DNA of 64,000 bases from JAKAVN01 sp963796565 (GCA_963796565.1 CAWCMA010000012.1:62001-126000), one strand, 5' to 3'. Positions 43,946 to 53,038 are shown, numbered from the stretch's first letter. A program made the numbers and translations. Notes: a model not told the origin generated them from the letters alone.

Positions 43946-45148
43946 ATGGAAGTCGGAGTATTTTACCTGCCGAGCATCGGCACCAAGGCCGAGATAAGCG
44001 CCGGAATGGCGGGCAGGCGCACAGACCTTTACCAGCGGATGCTGGCCAACCTGGGCGAACAGGCCCGTTACCTCGACGAGCACGGCTACTACGGGGTGGC
44101 TTTCACAGAGCATCACTTTCATGTCGAGGGTGAAGAGGTTTCGACCAACCCGATCCTGCTCGACATGTTCCTCGGTATGCAGACCAAGCATATGCGAGTC
44201 GGGCAACTGGGATTGGTTCTGCCGTGCCAGAATCCGATCCGCGTCGCCGAGGATATCGCGATTCTCGACCAGGTGACCAAGGGCAGGGCATTCGCCGGAT
44301 TCGCGCGCGGCTACCAGCCGCGCTGGGTCAACACACTGGGCCAGCACTACAAGGGACTCGCGGACAATCAGACCGATCCCGAAGGTTACGAGAAACTCAA
44401 GAAGGAACTCTACGAAGAGCACTTCGAGATCATCATGAAGGCGTGGACCAACCCGACCTTCAGCCATCACGGCAAGCACTGGCAGATACCGCCGCCCAAC
44501 GTCTTTTGGGCCGCGCACGAAGTTACCCGCGAGTACGGCCAGGGCGTCGACGACAAGGGCATCCTGACCGAGATCGGGACGGTGCCGGAAACCTACCAGA
44601 AGCCGCATCCACCGCTGTTCCAGCCCTTCAGCTTTTCGGAATCGTCGGTGCGATGGGCGGCTCACCACAACGTCGTGCCCATCACCATCGTATGCGACAA
44701 GGAAATATGCACCGGGCAGTTCAACGCCTGCCAGTCAGGCGCCGTGCAGGCGGGCAAGAAGTACAGCTTCGGCCAGGGCATCGGCATAGCCCGCGAAATG
44801 GTGGTCGCGGATACCGACGAAGAGGCGATTGCGATCGCGCGCGAGGCCGGGTGCTTCATCTGGACCAAGTTCTTCGAGCCGTTCGGCTTCAATGCCGCCA
44901 TCGCGCGGCCCGGTGAGAACTACAAGGAGGTGCCCAACACGTTCGAGTCGATGTGCGACCGCGGCCTGACCATCTGCGGCAGCCCGGATACGGTGTCGCG
45001 CAAGCTGGAGACGCTGTTCAAGGATCTGCCCGCCGAGTATTTCTGGGCCTTTACGTACAACGAGCTGGTGCCGCAAAAGGCGCTGATGCGGAGCTTTGAA
45101 CTGCTGACCACCAAGGTGCTGCCGCGCTTCACCGACAAGATACGCTGA
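43946..45148 (+). CDS. LLM class flavin-dependent oxidoreductase (4 of 4)
   Basis: A 400-residue long-form luciferase-like oxidoreductase, paralogue of the gene at 37738. Marks: GYYGVAFTEHHFHVEG, HMRVGQLGLVLPCQNPIRVAED, GRAFAGFARGYQPRWVNTLG and KPHPPLFQPFSFSE. FMN or F420 is the expected cofactor; substrate unknown. The start ATG 43946 is preceded by GAGGTGACG. It is convergent with the potassium channel gene, with a hairpin terminator between. Confidence 0.9.
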   Translation: MEVGVFYLPSIGTKAEISAGMAGRRTDLYQRMLANLGEQARYLDEHGYYGVAFTEHHFHVEGEEVSTNPILLDMFLGMQTKHMRVGQLGLVLPCQNPIRVAEDIAILDQVTKGRAFAGFARGYQPRWVNTLGQHYKGLADNQTDPEGYEKLKKELYEEHFEIIMKAWTNPTFSHHGKHWQIPPPNVFWAAHEVTREYGQGVDDKGILTEIGTVPETYQKPHPPLFQPFSFSESSVRWAAHHNVVPITIVCDKEICTGQFNACQSGAVQAGKKYSFGQGIGIAREMVVADTDEEAIAIAREAGCFIWTKFFEPFGFNAAIARPGENYKEVPNTFESMCDRGLTICGSPDTVSRKLETLFKDLPAEYFWAFTYNELVPQKALMRSFELLTTKVLPRFTDKIR

Positions 45149-45159
45149 TCGACGCCGCC

Positions 45160-45206
45160 GGCGTTCTCGGGGTGAGGATGTTTTCACTCTTCACCCTGAG
45201 AACGCC
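45160..45206. terminator. Hairpin terminator between convergent genes
   Basis: GGCGTTCTCGGGGTGA (45160-45175) pairs with TCACCCTGAGAACGCC (45191-45206), 16 base pairs with one G-T, loop of 15 bases including TTTT. It lies just after the LLM gene and ahead of the convergent channel gene, so it can terminate in either direction. Confidence 0.65.
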
Positions 45207-45267
45207 GCCAGGCTCACGCGACATAATCGAAAGTGCGGGATCGCTACGCGGTTGGCTGGTTCCAGTA

Positions 45268-45732
45268 TCAGTCGTCTGAATCGTGGAGCCTGATCTGAAT
45301 CAACCTGTGAATTATCGCGAAAATCATCGCGGTTGATACGCCGAACATCAGCATCCCGTCGGCCGCTTCGAGCGGCCCCAACAGCCTCCACGTCGCCGAC
45401 ATGACCAGATCGCCGTAGCCTAAGGTCGTGTAGTTCTCCGCGGAGGCATAAAAGGCCGTCGCGAAGTCCGGGAATTCGGCGCATAGCCCGAACACCACCG
45501 CCCACATCGCGATCTCAACGATATGCGCGGCGAGTGCCAACAATGTGATGCCTGCGACGATGCTCACGTCTTTCAAAAAGCGGACGCCGGCGTGTCCGAG
45601 CCTTCGCTCGCGGCGGACGAAATGGACAATCGTTACCAGGGCCAGCGCGTGGATGAGGATGGTGGCGCAGGTCGTCGCCGCGCCGACGGCCAAGGGGAGG
45701 AGAACGTCGATGTCAGTGCGCGCAGGAGCCAT
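45268..45732 (-). CDS. Potassium channel, two-helix (Ion_trans_2) type
   Basis: A 154-residue membrane protein with four hydrophobic segments; the last pair flanks a P-loop with the selectivity filter TTLGYGD in YASAENYTTLGYGDLVM. The Gly-Tyr-Gly-Asp filter is diagnostic for K+ channels. The N-terminal two helices and short C-terminus without an RCK domain suggest an ungated or simply regulated channel. Start ATG 45732 lies 10 bases after the MFS gene on the same strand, so they are probably one transcript. Role in osmotic or membrane potential homeostasis is inferred. Confidence 0.85.
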   Translation of the reverse strand: MAPARTDIDVLLPLAVGAATTCATILIHALALVTIVHFVRRERRLGHAGVRFLKDVSIVAGITLLALAAHIVEIAMWAVVFGLCAEFPDFATAFYASAENYTTLGYGDLVMSATWRLLGPLEAADGMLMFGVSTAMIFAIIHRLIQIRLHDSDD

Positions 45733-45742
45733 AGGGTCGCGA

Positions 45743-46954
45743 TCAGGCGCGAGCGGGTTGCGAGGTCTCGTGCAAGGTGAGGCTCATGATGAAGCCCAGC
45801 GCGGGCACGAACGCGAGCAGGGTCATCGCCACGCGTAGCCCGTAGTGATCGGCTATCGCGCCGAACGCCGGCATAAACAGACCGCCAACCGTCATCGAGA
45901 GCCCCAGCGTTGCGCCTGCGGCCAACCCGATTCGATTTGGCAGGTATTCCTGGGCCATAACCACTACCACGCTCGTGGGCGCGGCCAGCGCGATTCCAAC
46001 CGGAACCAGAAGCAACGCCGCCACCGTCAGCCCGCGCGCGCTCAGAAACACAAACAGCAACGGAGCGAGGGCGCCCAGCGCCATCATGATTACGCTCTTG
46101 CGCCCGTAGCGGTCGGCCATCCGTCCGCCTATGAGCGTGCCGGTTACCACCGCGGTCAGCAAGGTAGTCAGAGCGTAACCGCCGCCGGCCTTCGACCCGT
46201 GCAGCACGTGCGACCAGTAAAGCGGGATGAACGTGTTGAGTCCGAAAAACGCGATCGAGCGTAGCATCACCACCATCGTGAGCCGTGCGAACGCGCTCCA
46301 CTGCTCCCGCCCCTGGCCTGCAACTGATCGAGTGGCGTCCCGATGTCGGGGGGCGGGTTCGACCGCGAGGCGCGGCAACTGGTAGGTCACCACGAGCGAC
46401 ATGATGGTAACCGGAAGCGCGAGCAGCAGCGCGCCGCGAGTTCCGAAAGCGATCAGCGTCGGCGTTATCAGAAGCGGGCCGACCGCAAAGCCCGCCATCC
46501 CGCCCACCGTGAACAGGCTCATCGAGGTTGCCGCCCGTGCGCCGCCGAGATACCTGACCCTGCGCGCGGCTTCGGGATGGAAGGCGGAGACGCCCATGCC
46601 ACTGGCCGCGATCGCGGCGAAAATCAGGTCATAGGTGTGCGTCAGGCCGGTGAGCGCGACCCCAATGCCGGCTAAACTGAGGCCAGCCGGGATGAGCCAG
46701 GGCGACGGCCGCCGGTCCGCGAGCAGACCGAACAAGGGCTGGGCCACCGACGAAAAAAGAGTCTGCGCCAGGACCAGACCCGCGGCGGCGGCGTAGCTCA
46801 GATGATACGCCGCGATGAAAAACGGCAGCATCGCCGGCACCGCGCCCTGGTTGAGATCATCCGAAAAGTGGCAGGCGGAAAGCAGCGCGATCGATTTGTA
46901 ATCGGCCTCGTGGGCCTTCGGAGGTTCAGCCGGTATTGTAGGTGCGGAACTCAC
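45743..46954 (-). CDS. MFS transporter, fosmidomycin resistance (Fsr)-like
   Basis: A 403-residue MFS transporter with about 12 hydrophobic segments. The N-terminal SIALLSACHFSDDLNQGAVP and the inter-helix motif FGLLADRRPSPWLIPAGL, with GMGVSAFHPEA in helix 4-5, are characteristic of the Fsr group, which exports fosmidomycin and other small polar compounds. The start is GTG 46954, with GAGGGA 6 bases upstream; the longer frame begins with TTG at 46993 and no site. Divergent from the Cys-rich protein gene. Substrate is not determinable. Confidence 0.85.
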   Translation of the reverse strand: MSSAPTIPAEPPKAHEADYKSIALLSACHFSDDLNQGAVPAMLPFFIAAYHLSYAAAAGLVLAQTLFSSVAQPLFGLLADRRPSPWLIPAGLSLAGIGVALTGLTHTYDLIFAAIAASGMGVSAFHPEAARRVRYLGGARAATSMSLFTVGGMAGFAVGPLLITPTLIAFGTRGALLLALPVTIMSLVVTYQLPRLAVEPAPRHRDATRSVAGQGREQWSAFARLTMVVMLRSIAFFGLNTFIPLYWSHVLHGSKAGGGYALTTLLTAVVTGTLIGGRMADRYGRKSVIMMALGALAPLLFVFLSARGLTVAALLLVPVGIALAAPTSVVVVMAQEYLPNRIGLAAGATLGLSMTVGGLFMPAFGAIADHYGLRVAMTLLAFVPALGFIMSLTLHETSQPARA

Positions 46955-47113
46955 GAATCCCTCTATCTGCCAGAAGATCGCGACGTCTGGCAACCGTTAA
47001 CACAACCTCGATCTATGCGACCTGTGCGCCGACCTGTGCGCACTCGCGGCCAACCGGTATTGCGCGGCGTTGGTCGATTTGGAAATGTCACCGTGTCAAG
47101 AAAACCCGCTGCG

Positions 47114-47899
47114 ATGGAAACGCGAGGTGCGCGTGTGGGACGAATGGACGCGAACAAAGCTGCTGACTTGACGCCGCTGGCCGAGCGATGGCTGCGTGAC
47201 TTCAACGAGGCCCCCTGGCGCAGGTACCTGCGGTCGCTCCAGCAGCGGGGAATGCTGGCCGATGTCGACGGGATCATGGTCGACGCGGTCACGCTTTTTA
47301 AGACTCATTTTCGATGTGACACGAAAATTTGTGCCGGCATCGATCGCAGTCCCGGCACTGAATCCTGCTGCACCGACTATGACGTTGAGATTACGCCCGA
47401 AGAGCACGCAAGAATCGTCGAGCACGGCGCCGCCGTGGTTGAATTGTTGAGCCGTCACGACGCCGAGCGAGTTACGCCCGAACGCGGCATCGCCGAATTC
47501 TTCCTGGAATCGCATACCATCTCGCTGGCCAAGGAAAAGGGTCGCTGCGCTTTTTCCTACCGCGACGGCGGCGGACAGTTGCGCTGCGGACTTCATTCAT
47601 TGGCGCTGGAAAAGGGCATCCCCGTTCCCTCGATTAAACCGCTCGCCTGCGTACTTTTTCCGATCGTCATCTACCGCTTCGAGAACGGCGAAACCTTACT
47701 CACCGCGACTTCGCGCGAGACCTCATCCCTGTTCGGGCGGGAGAAGGATTCGGAGCTTCCGTGCCTGCGAGCCGAGCAAGGCGATCCCATGTTCGTCGAA
47801 TGCCGAATGGCTATCGAGGCTGGGTTTGGCGAAGCCTTCTATCAGCGCCTCACCTTGGCGGCCAATGAGTTCGAGCAGGCGAAACGCCGTCCAGGCTAG
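47114..47899 (+). CDS. Cys-rich DUF3109/YkgJ-like metal-binding protein
   Basis: A 261-residue cytosolic protein with a Cys cluster FRCDTKICAG then ESCCTDYDVEITPEE, followed by GRCAFSYRDG, LRCGLHSLALEKGI and KPLACVLFPI. The C-x4-C-x11-CC and CxF/C-x-L/RP-CxxFP pattern is that of DUF3109 and YkgJ-type proteins that bind zinc or an iron-sulfur cluster; function unknown. Start is ATG 47114 or 47144; neither has a strong ribosome-binding site. The frame reported from 46802 runs into the divergent MFS gene and is not used. Divergent from the MFS gene by about 160 bases. Confidence 0.78.
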   Translation: METRGARVGRMDANKAADLTPLAERWLRDFNEAPWRRYLRSLQQRGMLADVDGIMVDAVTLFKTHFRCDTKICAGIDRSPGTESCCTDYDVEITPEEHARIVEHGAAVVELLSRHDAERVTPERGIAEFFLESHTISLAKEKGRCAFSYRDGGGQLRCGLHSLALEKGIPVPSIKPLACVLFPIVIYRFENGETLLTATSRETSSLFGREKDSELPCLRAEQGDPMFVECRMAIEAGFGEAFYQRLTLAANEFEQAKRRPG

Positions 47900-48190
47900 T
47901 CAGACCGGATTTACCCGGACCGGACTTTGAGCCGCCCGCCGGATACGCCAGCGCGCACGTGTATGGCAAAAGAAAGGCGTGGCGAAATGCGCTAGCGGAA
48001 TCGCCGGCGTAAGGTCGTAACCGCGCCCCTGCGTAAGAGTCCTCACGACTCCCGCCGACGGTCCAGCCTCAATTTTATCGTTGAAAATCCTCATGAATCG
48101 CACGCAAATATCGCCATGCGGCAAGGGCGTGTTTCACTCCGTGTAACTGGCCGGCAGCCCCTTCGTATCTAACAAACGGAGGAGCTGAGT

Positions 48191-48556
48191 ATGGATGCAG
48201 TAAAATTTACAACACTAGGTGCGTCCCAGAAGAAGAGTTCGACTCAACCCACGGGACGAAATATCTGGCGATATTGCGCGGGAACTCTGGTTCTGCTCGC
48301 GACGCTTTCACTGGCCGGATGCTACGGTGCACCGCTGAGCACACGCGAGAAAGGCACTTTGATTGGCGGTGCGGTCGGTGCCGGAGGCGGCGCGCTGGTT
48401 GGGTCGGCGGTTGGTTCTCCCGGTGCCGGCGCCGTAATTGGTGGCCTGGGCGGCGCCGGTGTTGGCTACCTGATCGGCAATCAGATGCAGAACCGGCAGT
48501 ATGGGTACGGCGGATATGGCGGGTACGGCAACTATGGCCGATACGGCGGCTACTAG
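48191..48556 (+). CDS. Glycine-zipper lipoprotein
   Basis: A 121-residue outer-membrane-type lipoprotein: a signal sequence ending in lipobox LAGC (Cys near residue 44), then a glycine-zipper segment IGGAVGAGGGALVGSAVG with GAGVGYLIGNQM, and a Gly/Tyr-rich tail (YGGYGGYGNYGRYGGY). Such Gly-zipper proteins insert in or stabilise the envelope under stress. Start ATG 48191 with GGAGGAG upstream. A strong hairpin terminator follows. The divergent neighbour at 48731 is a similar protein, so the two may share a role. Confidence 0.82.
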   Translation: MDAVKFTTLGASQKKSSTQPTGRNIWRYCAGTLVLLATLSLAGCYGAPLSTREKGTLIGGAVGAGGGALVGSAVGSPGAGAVIGGLGGAGVGYLIGNQMQNRQYGYGGYGGYGNYGRYGGY

Positions 48557-48583
48557 AGGAAAATCAAGGCTTGCGAGAATTAC

Positions 48584-48619
48584 CAGGCTGCATCGTTGCC
48601 ATCGGCGCGATGCAGCCTG
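48584..48619 (+). terminator. Intrinsic terminator after the glycine-zipper gene
   Basis: CAGGCTGCATCG (48584-48595) and CGATGCAGCCTG (48608-48619) form a perfect 12-base stem with a 12-base loop, followed by TTTCTTC. The U-rich tail makes this a good Rho-independent terminator. Confidence 0.75.
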
Positions 48620-48730
48620 TTTCTTCGAATAGTAGGTATTCGCTGGAAATTCGATAGTCAGACTGAGCAATTCATGGCCTGTCATTCTCGAAGCTGGAAT
48701 TCTGAAATGAGTAATCGTCCGTGAGCAGGA

Positions 48731-49267
48731 TTAGTTCACGGTATAGCCGCGTCCGGTGAGACACGCCGCCATCGCGCGTTGGTAGGCGTTGCGTTGGCTT
48801 TGCTGGGAATTGGCCGCGGACTGAGCAGTGGTCTGCTGCTGTTGATTCTGCTGAAGTCTTTGATCGCGCCGGCGCATTCCGCCGGCGAGCCCACCCATCG
48901 CCGCGCCTGCGGCGGCGCCGGTGCCCGCGTTGCCCGCTATCGCGCCGCCCACGGATCCGAGCGCGGCGCCGCGCGCCGCGCCTCTCAGGACATGCCCTTG
49001 CGGCGGCATTGGCGTGTTCGATGCGGCGGGCATGTCAGATGCGGCAGCCTGGGATCTGCTCGGATCGAATCCGGTTTGCTTGACCGCCCACGAATGACAC
49101 TCGTAGCGGTCGCGATCTTGCTGCGCCTGGCTTTGCCCTTTCGCCGGATAGGCGTAGACGTCCTGCGCGCGGGATGATCCAGTTAAAAGCAGGAGGAGAA
49201 GGGCCACGACGGCGAGCGCGATTCCGGTGCTGCTTCGATAGCGTTGCCAAAGGCGCTGAGATCTCAT
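48731..49267 (-). CDS. Secreted glycine-zipper (YMGG-like) protein
   Basis: A 178-residue protein with a clear signal peptide (TGIALAVVALLLLLLTGSSRA) and a glycine-zipper region GAALGSVGGAIAGNAG and AGAAMGGLAGGMRRR, followed by a Gln-rich stretch and MAACLTGRGYTVN at the end. The YECHSWAVKQTGFDPSR part is conserved in YMGG-like envelope proteins. No lipobox Cys, so it is soluble or membrane-associated in the periplasm. Start ATG 49267 with GGAGG upstream. Convergent with the other glycine-zipper gene; head of no obvious operon. Confidence 0.78.
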   Translation of the reverse strand: MRSQRLWQRYRSSTGIALAVVALLLLLLTGSSRAQDVYAYPAKGQSQAQQDRDRYECHSWAVKQTGFDPSRSQAAASDMPAASNTPMPPQGHVLRGAARGAALGSVGGAIAGNAGTGAAAGAAMGGLAGGMRRRDQRLQQNQQQQTTAQSAANSQQSQRNAYQRAMAACLTGRGYTVN

Positions 49268-49340
49268 CCTATCTATCCTCCGTTAGAATTGCCGCCCGGC
49301 GGCGTTAAATCGGCGTCGTTCTTGTCGGCTCGATATGCGG

Positions 49341-50003
49341 TTACGAGGCGGACGCGGCATTCGATTCCGCGTTGTTGGAATTGCGATGCTGGTTAAGCTC
49401 GGTGACGCGCGATGCGATCTGCTTGCTCATCGTCGCCAAGTCGCTGCTCAACGCCGACGACGCGCTGGCCTCGTCGGCGCCGGCGGGTGCGTCAGCAGTG
49501 GTTTGCGAAGCGTACAGGATTTTGCTGCTGGGGCCATCTCTGATGATCCAGCTGGCGATTAGCTGCGCTTGGCCGTCGCTGGTGGTCTCGAACCGCTGGA
49601 CATCGATTTCGACCTGGTAGTCGATCTTGGTCGCCAGCGCCCACGGATATTTCTCGACGCGCTGGGTGTTCAGCAGCGTCGCCAGGTTTTCCGAGAGCAC
49701 GCGGGTGAAATTCTTGTCCAGCGGCTCAGCCCAGCGTCTGTCATCGGAGAGGTCGATCCGGTTCGGAGCGACCCGCGTCACCACCGCCAGGCGTCGAAGA
49801 TAGTCGGGGAAACCGACCGGGCCCACGCCGATGGTGAGCTGAGAATCGGGGCTGGTGGAGGCCGGACTGGCGGCTGTCCCGGCGCTGTCGGAAACCGGCG
49901 ACAGGATGAAAAACTTGGAGCGGTCAGGCTGGGGCGAGAGCACCGAGCATCCCGCCACTATCGCGCACGCGCCGAACGCGAACAATTTCGTCTGGATATT
50001 CAT
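49341..50003 (-). CDS. ABC-type transport auxiliary lipoprotein (PqiC/YmbA family)
   Basis: A 220-residue lipoprotein: signal peptide with lipobox VAGC, then SKFFILSPV, the PqiC-like beta-barrel start, and the LTIGVGPVGFPDYLRRLAVVTR segment followed by RWAEPLDKNFTRVLSENLATLL. Such lipoproteins sit at the outer membrane and join MCE proteins into phospholipid transport bridges. It is the last of four genes, mlaE-mlaF-mlaD-lipoprotein, overlapping the mlaD stop by a few bases if GTG 50012 is the start; ATG 50003 is preferred. Confidence 0.88.
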   Translation of the reverse strand: MNIQTKLFAFGACAIVAGCSVLSPQPDRSKFFILSPVSDSAGTAASPASTSPDSQLTIGVGPVGFPDYLRRLAVVTRVAPNRIDLSDDRRWAEPLDKNFTRVLSENLATLLNTQRVEKYPWALATKIDYQVEIDVQRFETTSDGQAQLIASWIIRDGPSSKILYASQTTADAPAGADEASASSALSSDLATMSKQIASRVTELNQHRNSNNAESNAASAS

Positions 50004-50008
50004 CACGA

Positions 50009-50986
50009 TCACTTATCCTTGTCCGGCACGTACTTTCCGCGGAGCAAAGCGCCCGGATTGCGCTGCAGATAGTCGGTGAACTCGCCGATCGATCGCGAGG
50101 TCTCGGTGAGCGAGTCGAGCGTCTGGTTGAGATGCACTGCCAGCGGCGAGTCGGGATCGAGCGTCTGCTGGAGGTTGACCAACGCGGCGCGGGTATCTTT
50201 CATGGTCTTGTCAGCCTCGTCGGAGTTCTGTTGAAGGTCTGCAACCAGCGGACCGATCTTCGAGTTGGCGTTATTGAGTATGTTGCGGGCTGACGTAATT
50301 GCCTGGTTCAGATTTGCGACCGTCCCCTTGAGCGACTCCAGCGTGGCCTTGAGTTCCGGCGAGCCGGTGAGGGTCTTGATCGAGTTGGCGGCGTCGGTGA
50401 TCGAGACGACCAGCGCCTGGAAATCGATTTTTTCGAATTTATCCAGTGCTTTCGTCAACCGCTCCTGAAGCTGCTCGAGGTCGGTTTGAACGGTCGGGAT
50501 TTCCCGGTAGGGCCCGCCCGGCTCCAACACAAATTTGAGCGGCGTGTTGGGGTGAAGATCGAGATCGATATACAGAAGTCCGGTCAGGAGACTCTCCGTA
50601 GCGAGCTGGGCCCGGAACCCCCGTTTGATCAGGTTGTCGAAGCCGGCGGTTTCGAGCGCCTCGCCGGTGCCTCCTCGCGCCAGCAGTTGCGATCGATCGA
50701 GATCGATAATGACCGGCAACCGAAGGCCCCTGATATCCGGACGTATTCGCCCCTGGGAGGGCAAAAGCCTGAGCTCGATCGCCGCGACCGTGCCGATTTG
50801 CACGCCCCTTACTTTGACCGGCGCTCCGATCTTGAGCCCGTTGAGGTTTCCCTGGAACATGCAGATGAAGCGGATCGGCCGGGTGAAGATCTGGCCCGAA
50901 CCGACTACGATCAGGGTCACGACCAGGATCGCGAAGCTGGCGACCACAAATACGCCGATAACTGTCGGACTGATTCGCTTACTCAT
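50009..50986 (-). CDS. mlaD: MCE-family protein (MlaD-like)
   Basis: A 325-residue MCE protein. A single N-terminal helix (TVIGVFVVASFAILVVTLIV) anchors it in the inner membrane, followed by the MCE domain FQGNLNGLKIGAPVKVRGVQ IGTVAAIEL, and a long helical C-terminal part with repeated ALVSITDAANSIKTLTGS and LNQAITSARNILNNANSK that would form the needle or tunnel extension. It binds and passes phospholipid between membranes as part of an Mla-type system. It overlaps the upstream ATPase gene by 8 bases and the lipoprotein gene is directly next, so the genes are co-translated. Confidence 0.92.
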   Translation of the reverse strand: MSKRISPTVIGVFVVASFAILVVTLIVVGSGQIFTRPIRFICMFQGNLNGLKIGAPVKVRGVQIGTVAAIELRLLPSQGRIRPDIRGLRLPVIIDLDRSQLLARGGTGEALETAGFDNLIKRGFRAQLATESLLTGLLYIDLDLHPNTPLKFVLEPGGPYREIPTVQTDLEQLQERLTKALDKFEKIDFQALVVSITDAANSIKTLTGSPELKATLESLKGTVANLNQAITSARNILNNANSKIGPLVADLQQNSDEADKTMKDTRAALVNLQQTLDPDSPLAVHLNQTLDSLTETSRSIGEFTDYLQRNPGALLRGKYVPDKDK

Positions 50987-51800
50987 GACTGCCTGCTGAT
51001 TCGCCTCCCTCCTGTCCGCGAGTCAGAAACCTTCTTATTCGCGGGTCCTTCGAATGTGCGAGCATGTCATGCGGATCGCCGGTCGCTATCTGGACGCGGG
51101 ACTCCGCGTCCAGGAAGACGCTGTTATTGGCGATGGTAAAGATGCTGGCCAGCTCGTGGGTGACCACGACGATGGTTGCGCCAAGATTGTCGCGCAGCTC
51201 CAGGATCAAATCATCGAGCAGGCGAGAGCTTATCGGATCGAGTCCGGCCGACGGCTCGTCGAAAAACAGGATATCCGGATCGAGCGCCATCGCGCGCGCC
51301 AGCCCCGCGCGTTTCTGCATGCCGCCGCTGATCTGGTTGGGATAAAAGTCCTCGAAACCCTTGAGCCCGACCAGCGCGAGCTTGAGCGCTGCGATTTCGC
51401 GAATCTGCGCCGGTGTCAGATCGGTGAACTCGCCGAGCGGCAGACCGATGTTCTCCGCCAGCGTCATCGAGCTCCACAACGCGCCGCTCTGGTAAAGAAT
51501 TCCGAATCGCCGCAGCAGAAGTTCGCGCTGCGCCGGCGCGGCCCGGGTGAAGTTCACGTCTCCGTAGATGATCTCTCCCGTGGCGGGCTCCTTGAGCCCG
51601 ATCAGATGGCGCAGCAGCGTGCTCTTGCCGCATCCGCTGCCGCCCATGATGATGAAGATGTCGCCGCGCTTCACCACGAAGTTGAGATCGCGCATCAAGA
51701 CGAAGCTGCCATAGGCCATCGTCAGGTTTCGCACGACGATATGGGGCTCCGCGTTGGAGCGATCGTTGGAAGAGTCATGGCCGCTGGTGCCTGTCGCCAT
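50979..51800 (-). CDS. mlaF: ABC transporter ATP-binding protein (MlaF-like)
   Basis: A 273-residue ABC ATPase with Walker A GGSGCGKSTLLRHLIG, signature LSGGM-type ISGGMQKRAGLARAMA, Walker B DILFFDEPSAGLDP and a His switch in VTHELASI. Size and the GxMQKRAGLARA signature match MlaF/MkL-type ATPases of MCE transporters. It drives lipid movement through the permease. The start ATG 51800 lies 13 bases after the mlaE stop; the stop overlaps mlaD by 8 bases. Order is permease, ATPase, MCE, lipoprotein. Confidence 0.93.
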   Translation of the reverse strand: MATGTSGHDSSNDRSNAEPHIVVRNLTMAYGSFVLMRDLNFVVKRGDIFIIMGGSGCGKSTLLRHLIGLKEPATGEIIYGDVNFTRAAPAQRELLLRRFGILYQSGALWSSMTLAENIGLPLGEFTDLTPAQIREIAALKLALVGLKGFEDFYPNQISGGMQKRAGLARAMALDPDILFFDEPSAGLDPISSRLLDDLILELRDNLGATIVVVTHELASIFTIANNSVFLDAESRVQIATGDPHDMLAHSKDPRIRRFLTRGQEGGESAGSHE

Positions 51801-51813
51801 CGTAAGGTGCCGC

Positions 51814-52965
51814 CTAAATCCCGAGGAAATTGAAAACCACGGCGAACAGGCCGCAGGCGACCACGATCATGACGATCGCCATGACCACCGCCTGCGTCGC
51901 CGCGTCGCCGACCGCAGAAGAGCTGTTACCGCACTGAAAGCCGCGCAGGCAGCCGGCAATTGCGATCAGAACTCCATAGAAAGTTCCCTTGATGATGCCG
52001 CCGAACAGATTGATCAGGGTCAAGGTCGATATGGTTTCCCGCAGGTAACTGCCGGCCGACAGATCGAGCATCGCGACCCCGACGAACAGGCCGCCCAGTA
52101 TTCCGACCAGGTCCGCGAACAGGCACAGCAGCGGCATCATCAGGACCAGCGCGAGAATCCGCGGCAGGACGAGAAACTCCAGTGGCGACACGCCCATCGT
52201 GGTTAGGGCGTCGATCTCCTGGGTCACCTTCATCGTGCCGAGCTTGGCGGCGAACGCGGCGCCGGTGCGGCCTGACATGATAATCGCTGTCATCATTGCG
52301 GCCATGTCGCGGACCATGCCGATGCCGACCAGGTCGGCGACGTAGATCGACGCCCCGAACTGCGAGAGCTGTACGGCGCCCATGAAGGCCAGGATGACGC
52401 CGACCAGAAACGAGATCAGCGTTACGATTCCGACCGCGTTGGGGCCGCACTCCTGAATCACTTCGAGCAGATCGATCCTTCTGTAGCGCGCTTTGCCCAC
52501 GATGAATTTTCCGAAAGCGACCGTCACCTCGCCGAGGAAGGACAAAAACTCGCCCACCGAAAGGCCGTAGCCGAGCGTCATATTGCCCACGCGCTCGAAG
52601 AACGAGCTGCGCGCCGCCTCGCTGCGCGCGCCCTTTTTCTCGGGCACCGCCTCGGCCAGCTCGATCAGGCGCTTAAGACCCTCGGGAAGCCCGGCGCGGT
52701 CTTCCTTGATACCGCGGGCGCTGCAGATCTCAGCCGCATTGGTCAGAAATGAGATTAGCCCACTGTCCCAGTGAGTAAGCTCGGCCGTTTCGTAAGAAAG
52801 ACGCTTGATGCCCGGCCGCGAACCGAGTTCGGTGAGTAGCAGCGAAATCGGCGGCAGGTCGCGCTGCAAACGCCACGGGCCGGAAAGGTGCATCACGAGC
52901 GTAGAATCGCTAGTCCGCTCGAAAGATATTCTTCCCTGATCCAGGCTCTGTGCGACGGCACCCAT
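51814..52965 (-). CDS. mlaE: MlaE-family permease with fused N-terminal STAS domain
   Basis: A 383-residue fusion. Residues 1 to about 120 form a STAS domain (VMHLSGPWRLQRDLPPISLL, THWDSGLISFLTNAAEIC) which in E. coli is the separate MlaB protein. Residues from about 130 form the MlaE permease: GEFLSFLGEVTVAFGKFI, GRTGAAFAAKLGTMKVTQEI and VMAIVMIVVACGLFAVVFNF. It is the inner-membrane channel of an MCE-type phospholipid transporter and the first gene of the operon. Start ATG 52965. No separate MlaC periplasmic carrier is found. The fused STAS-permease form is known in several proteobacterial and related lineages. Confidence 0.92.
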   Translation of the reverse strand: MGAVAQSLDQGRISFERTSDSTLVMHLSGPWRLQRDLPPISLLLTELGSRPGIKRLSYETAELTHWDSGLISFLTNAAEICSARGIKEDRAGLPEGLKRLIELAEAVPEKKGARSEAARSSFFERVGNMTLGYGLSVGEFLSFLGEVTVAFGKFIVGKARYRRIDLLEVIQECGPNAVGIVTLISFLVGVILAFMGAVQLSQFGASIYVADLVGIGMVRDMAAMMTAIIMSGRTGAAFAAKLGTMKVTQEIDALTTMGVSPLEFLVLPRILALVLMMPLLCLFADLVGILGGLFVGVAMLDLSAGSYLRETISTLTLINLFGGIIKGTFYGVLIAIAGCLRGFQCGNSSSAVGDAATQAVVMAIVMIVVACGLFAVVFNFLGI

Positions 52966-53038
52966 CGTGTCAGCCTCTCCCGTTCTATCGCAACGTGTGC
53001 GCTATCATCGGAGGATACCCACTGTTGCGCGCGGCCAT

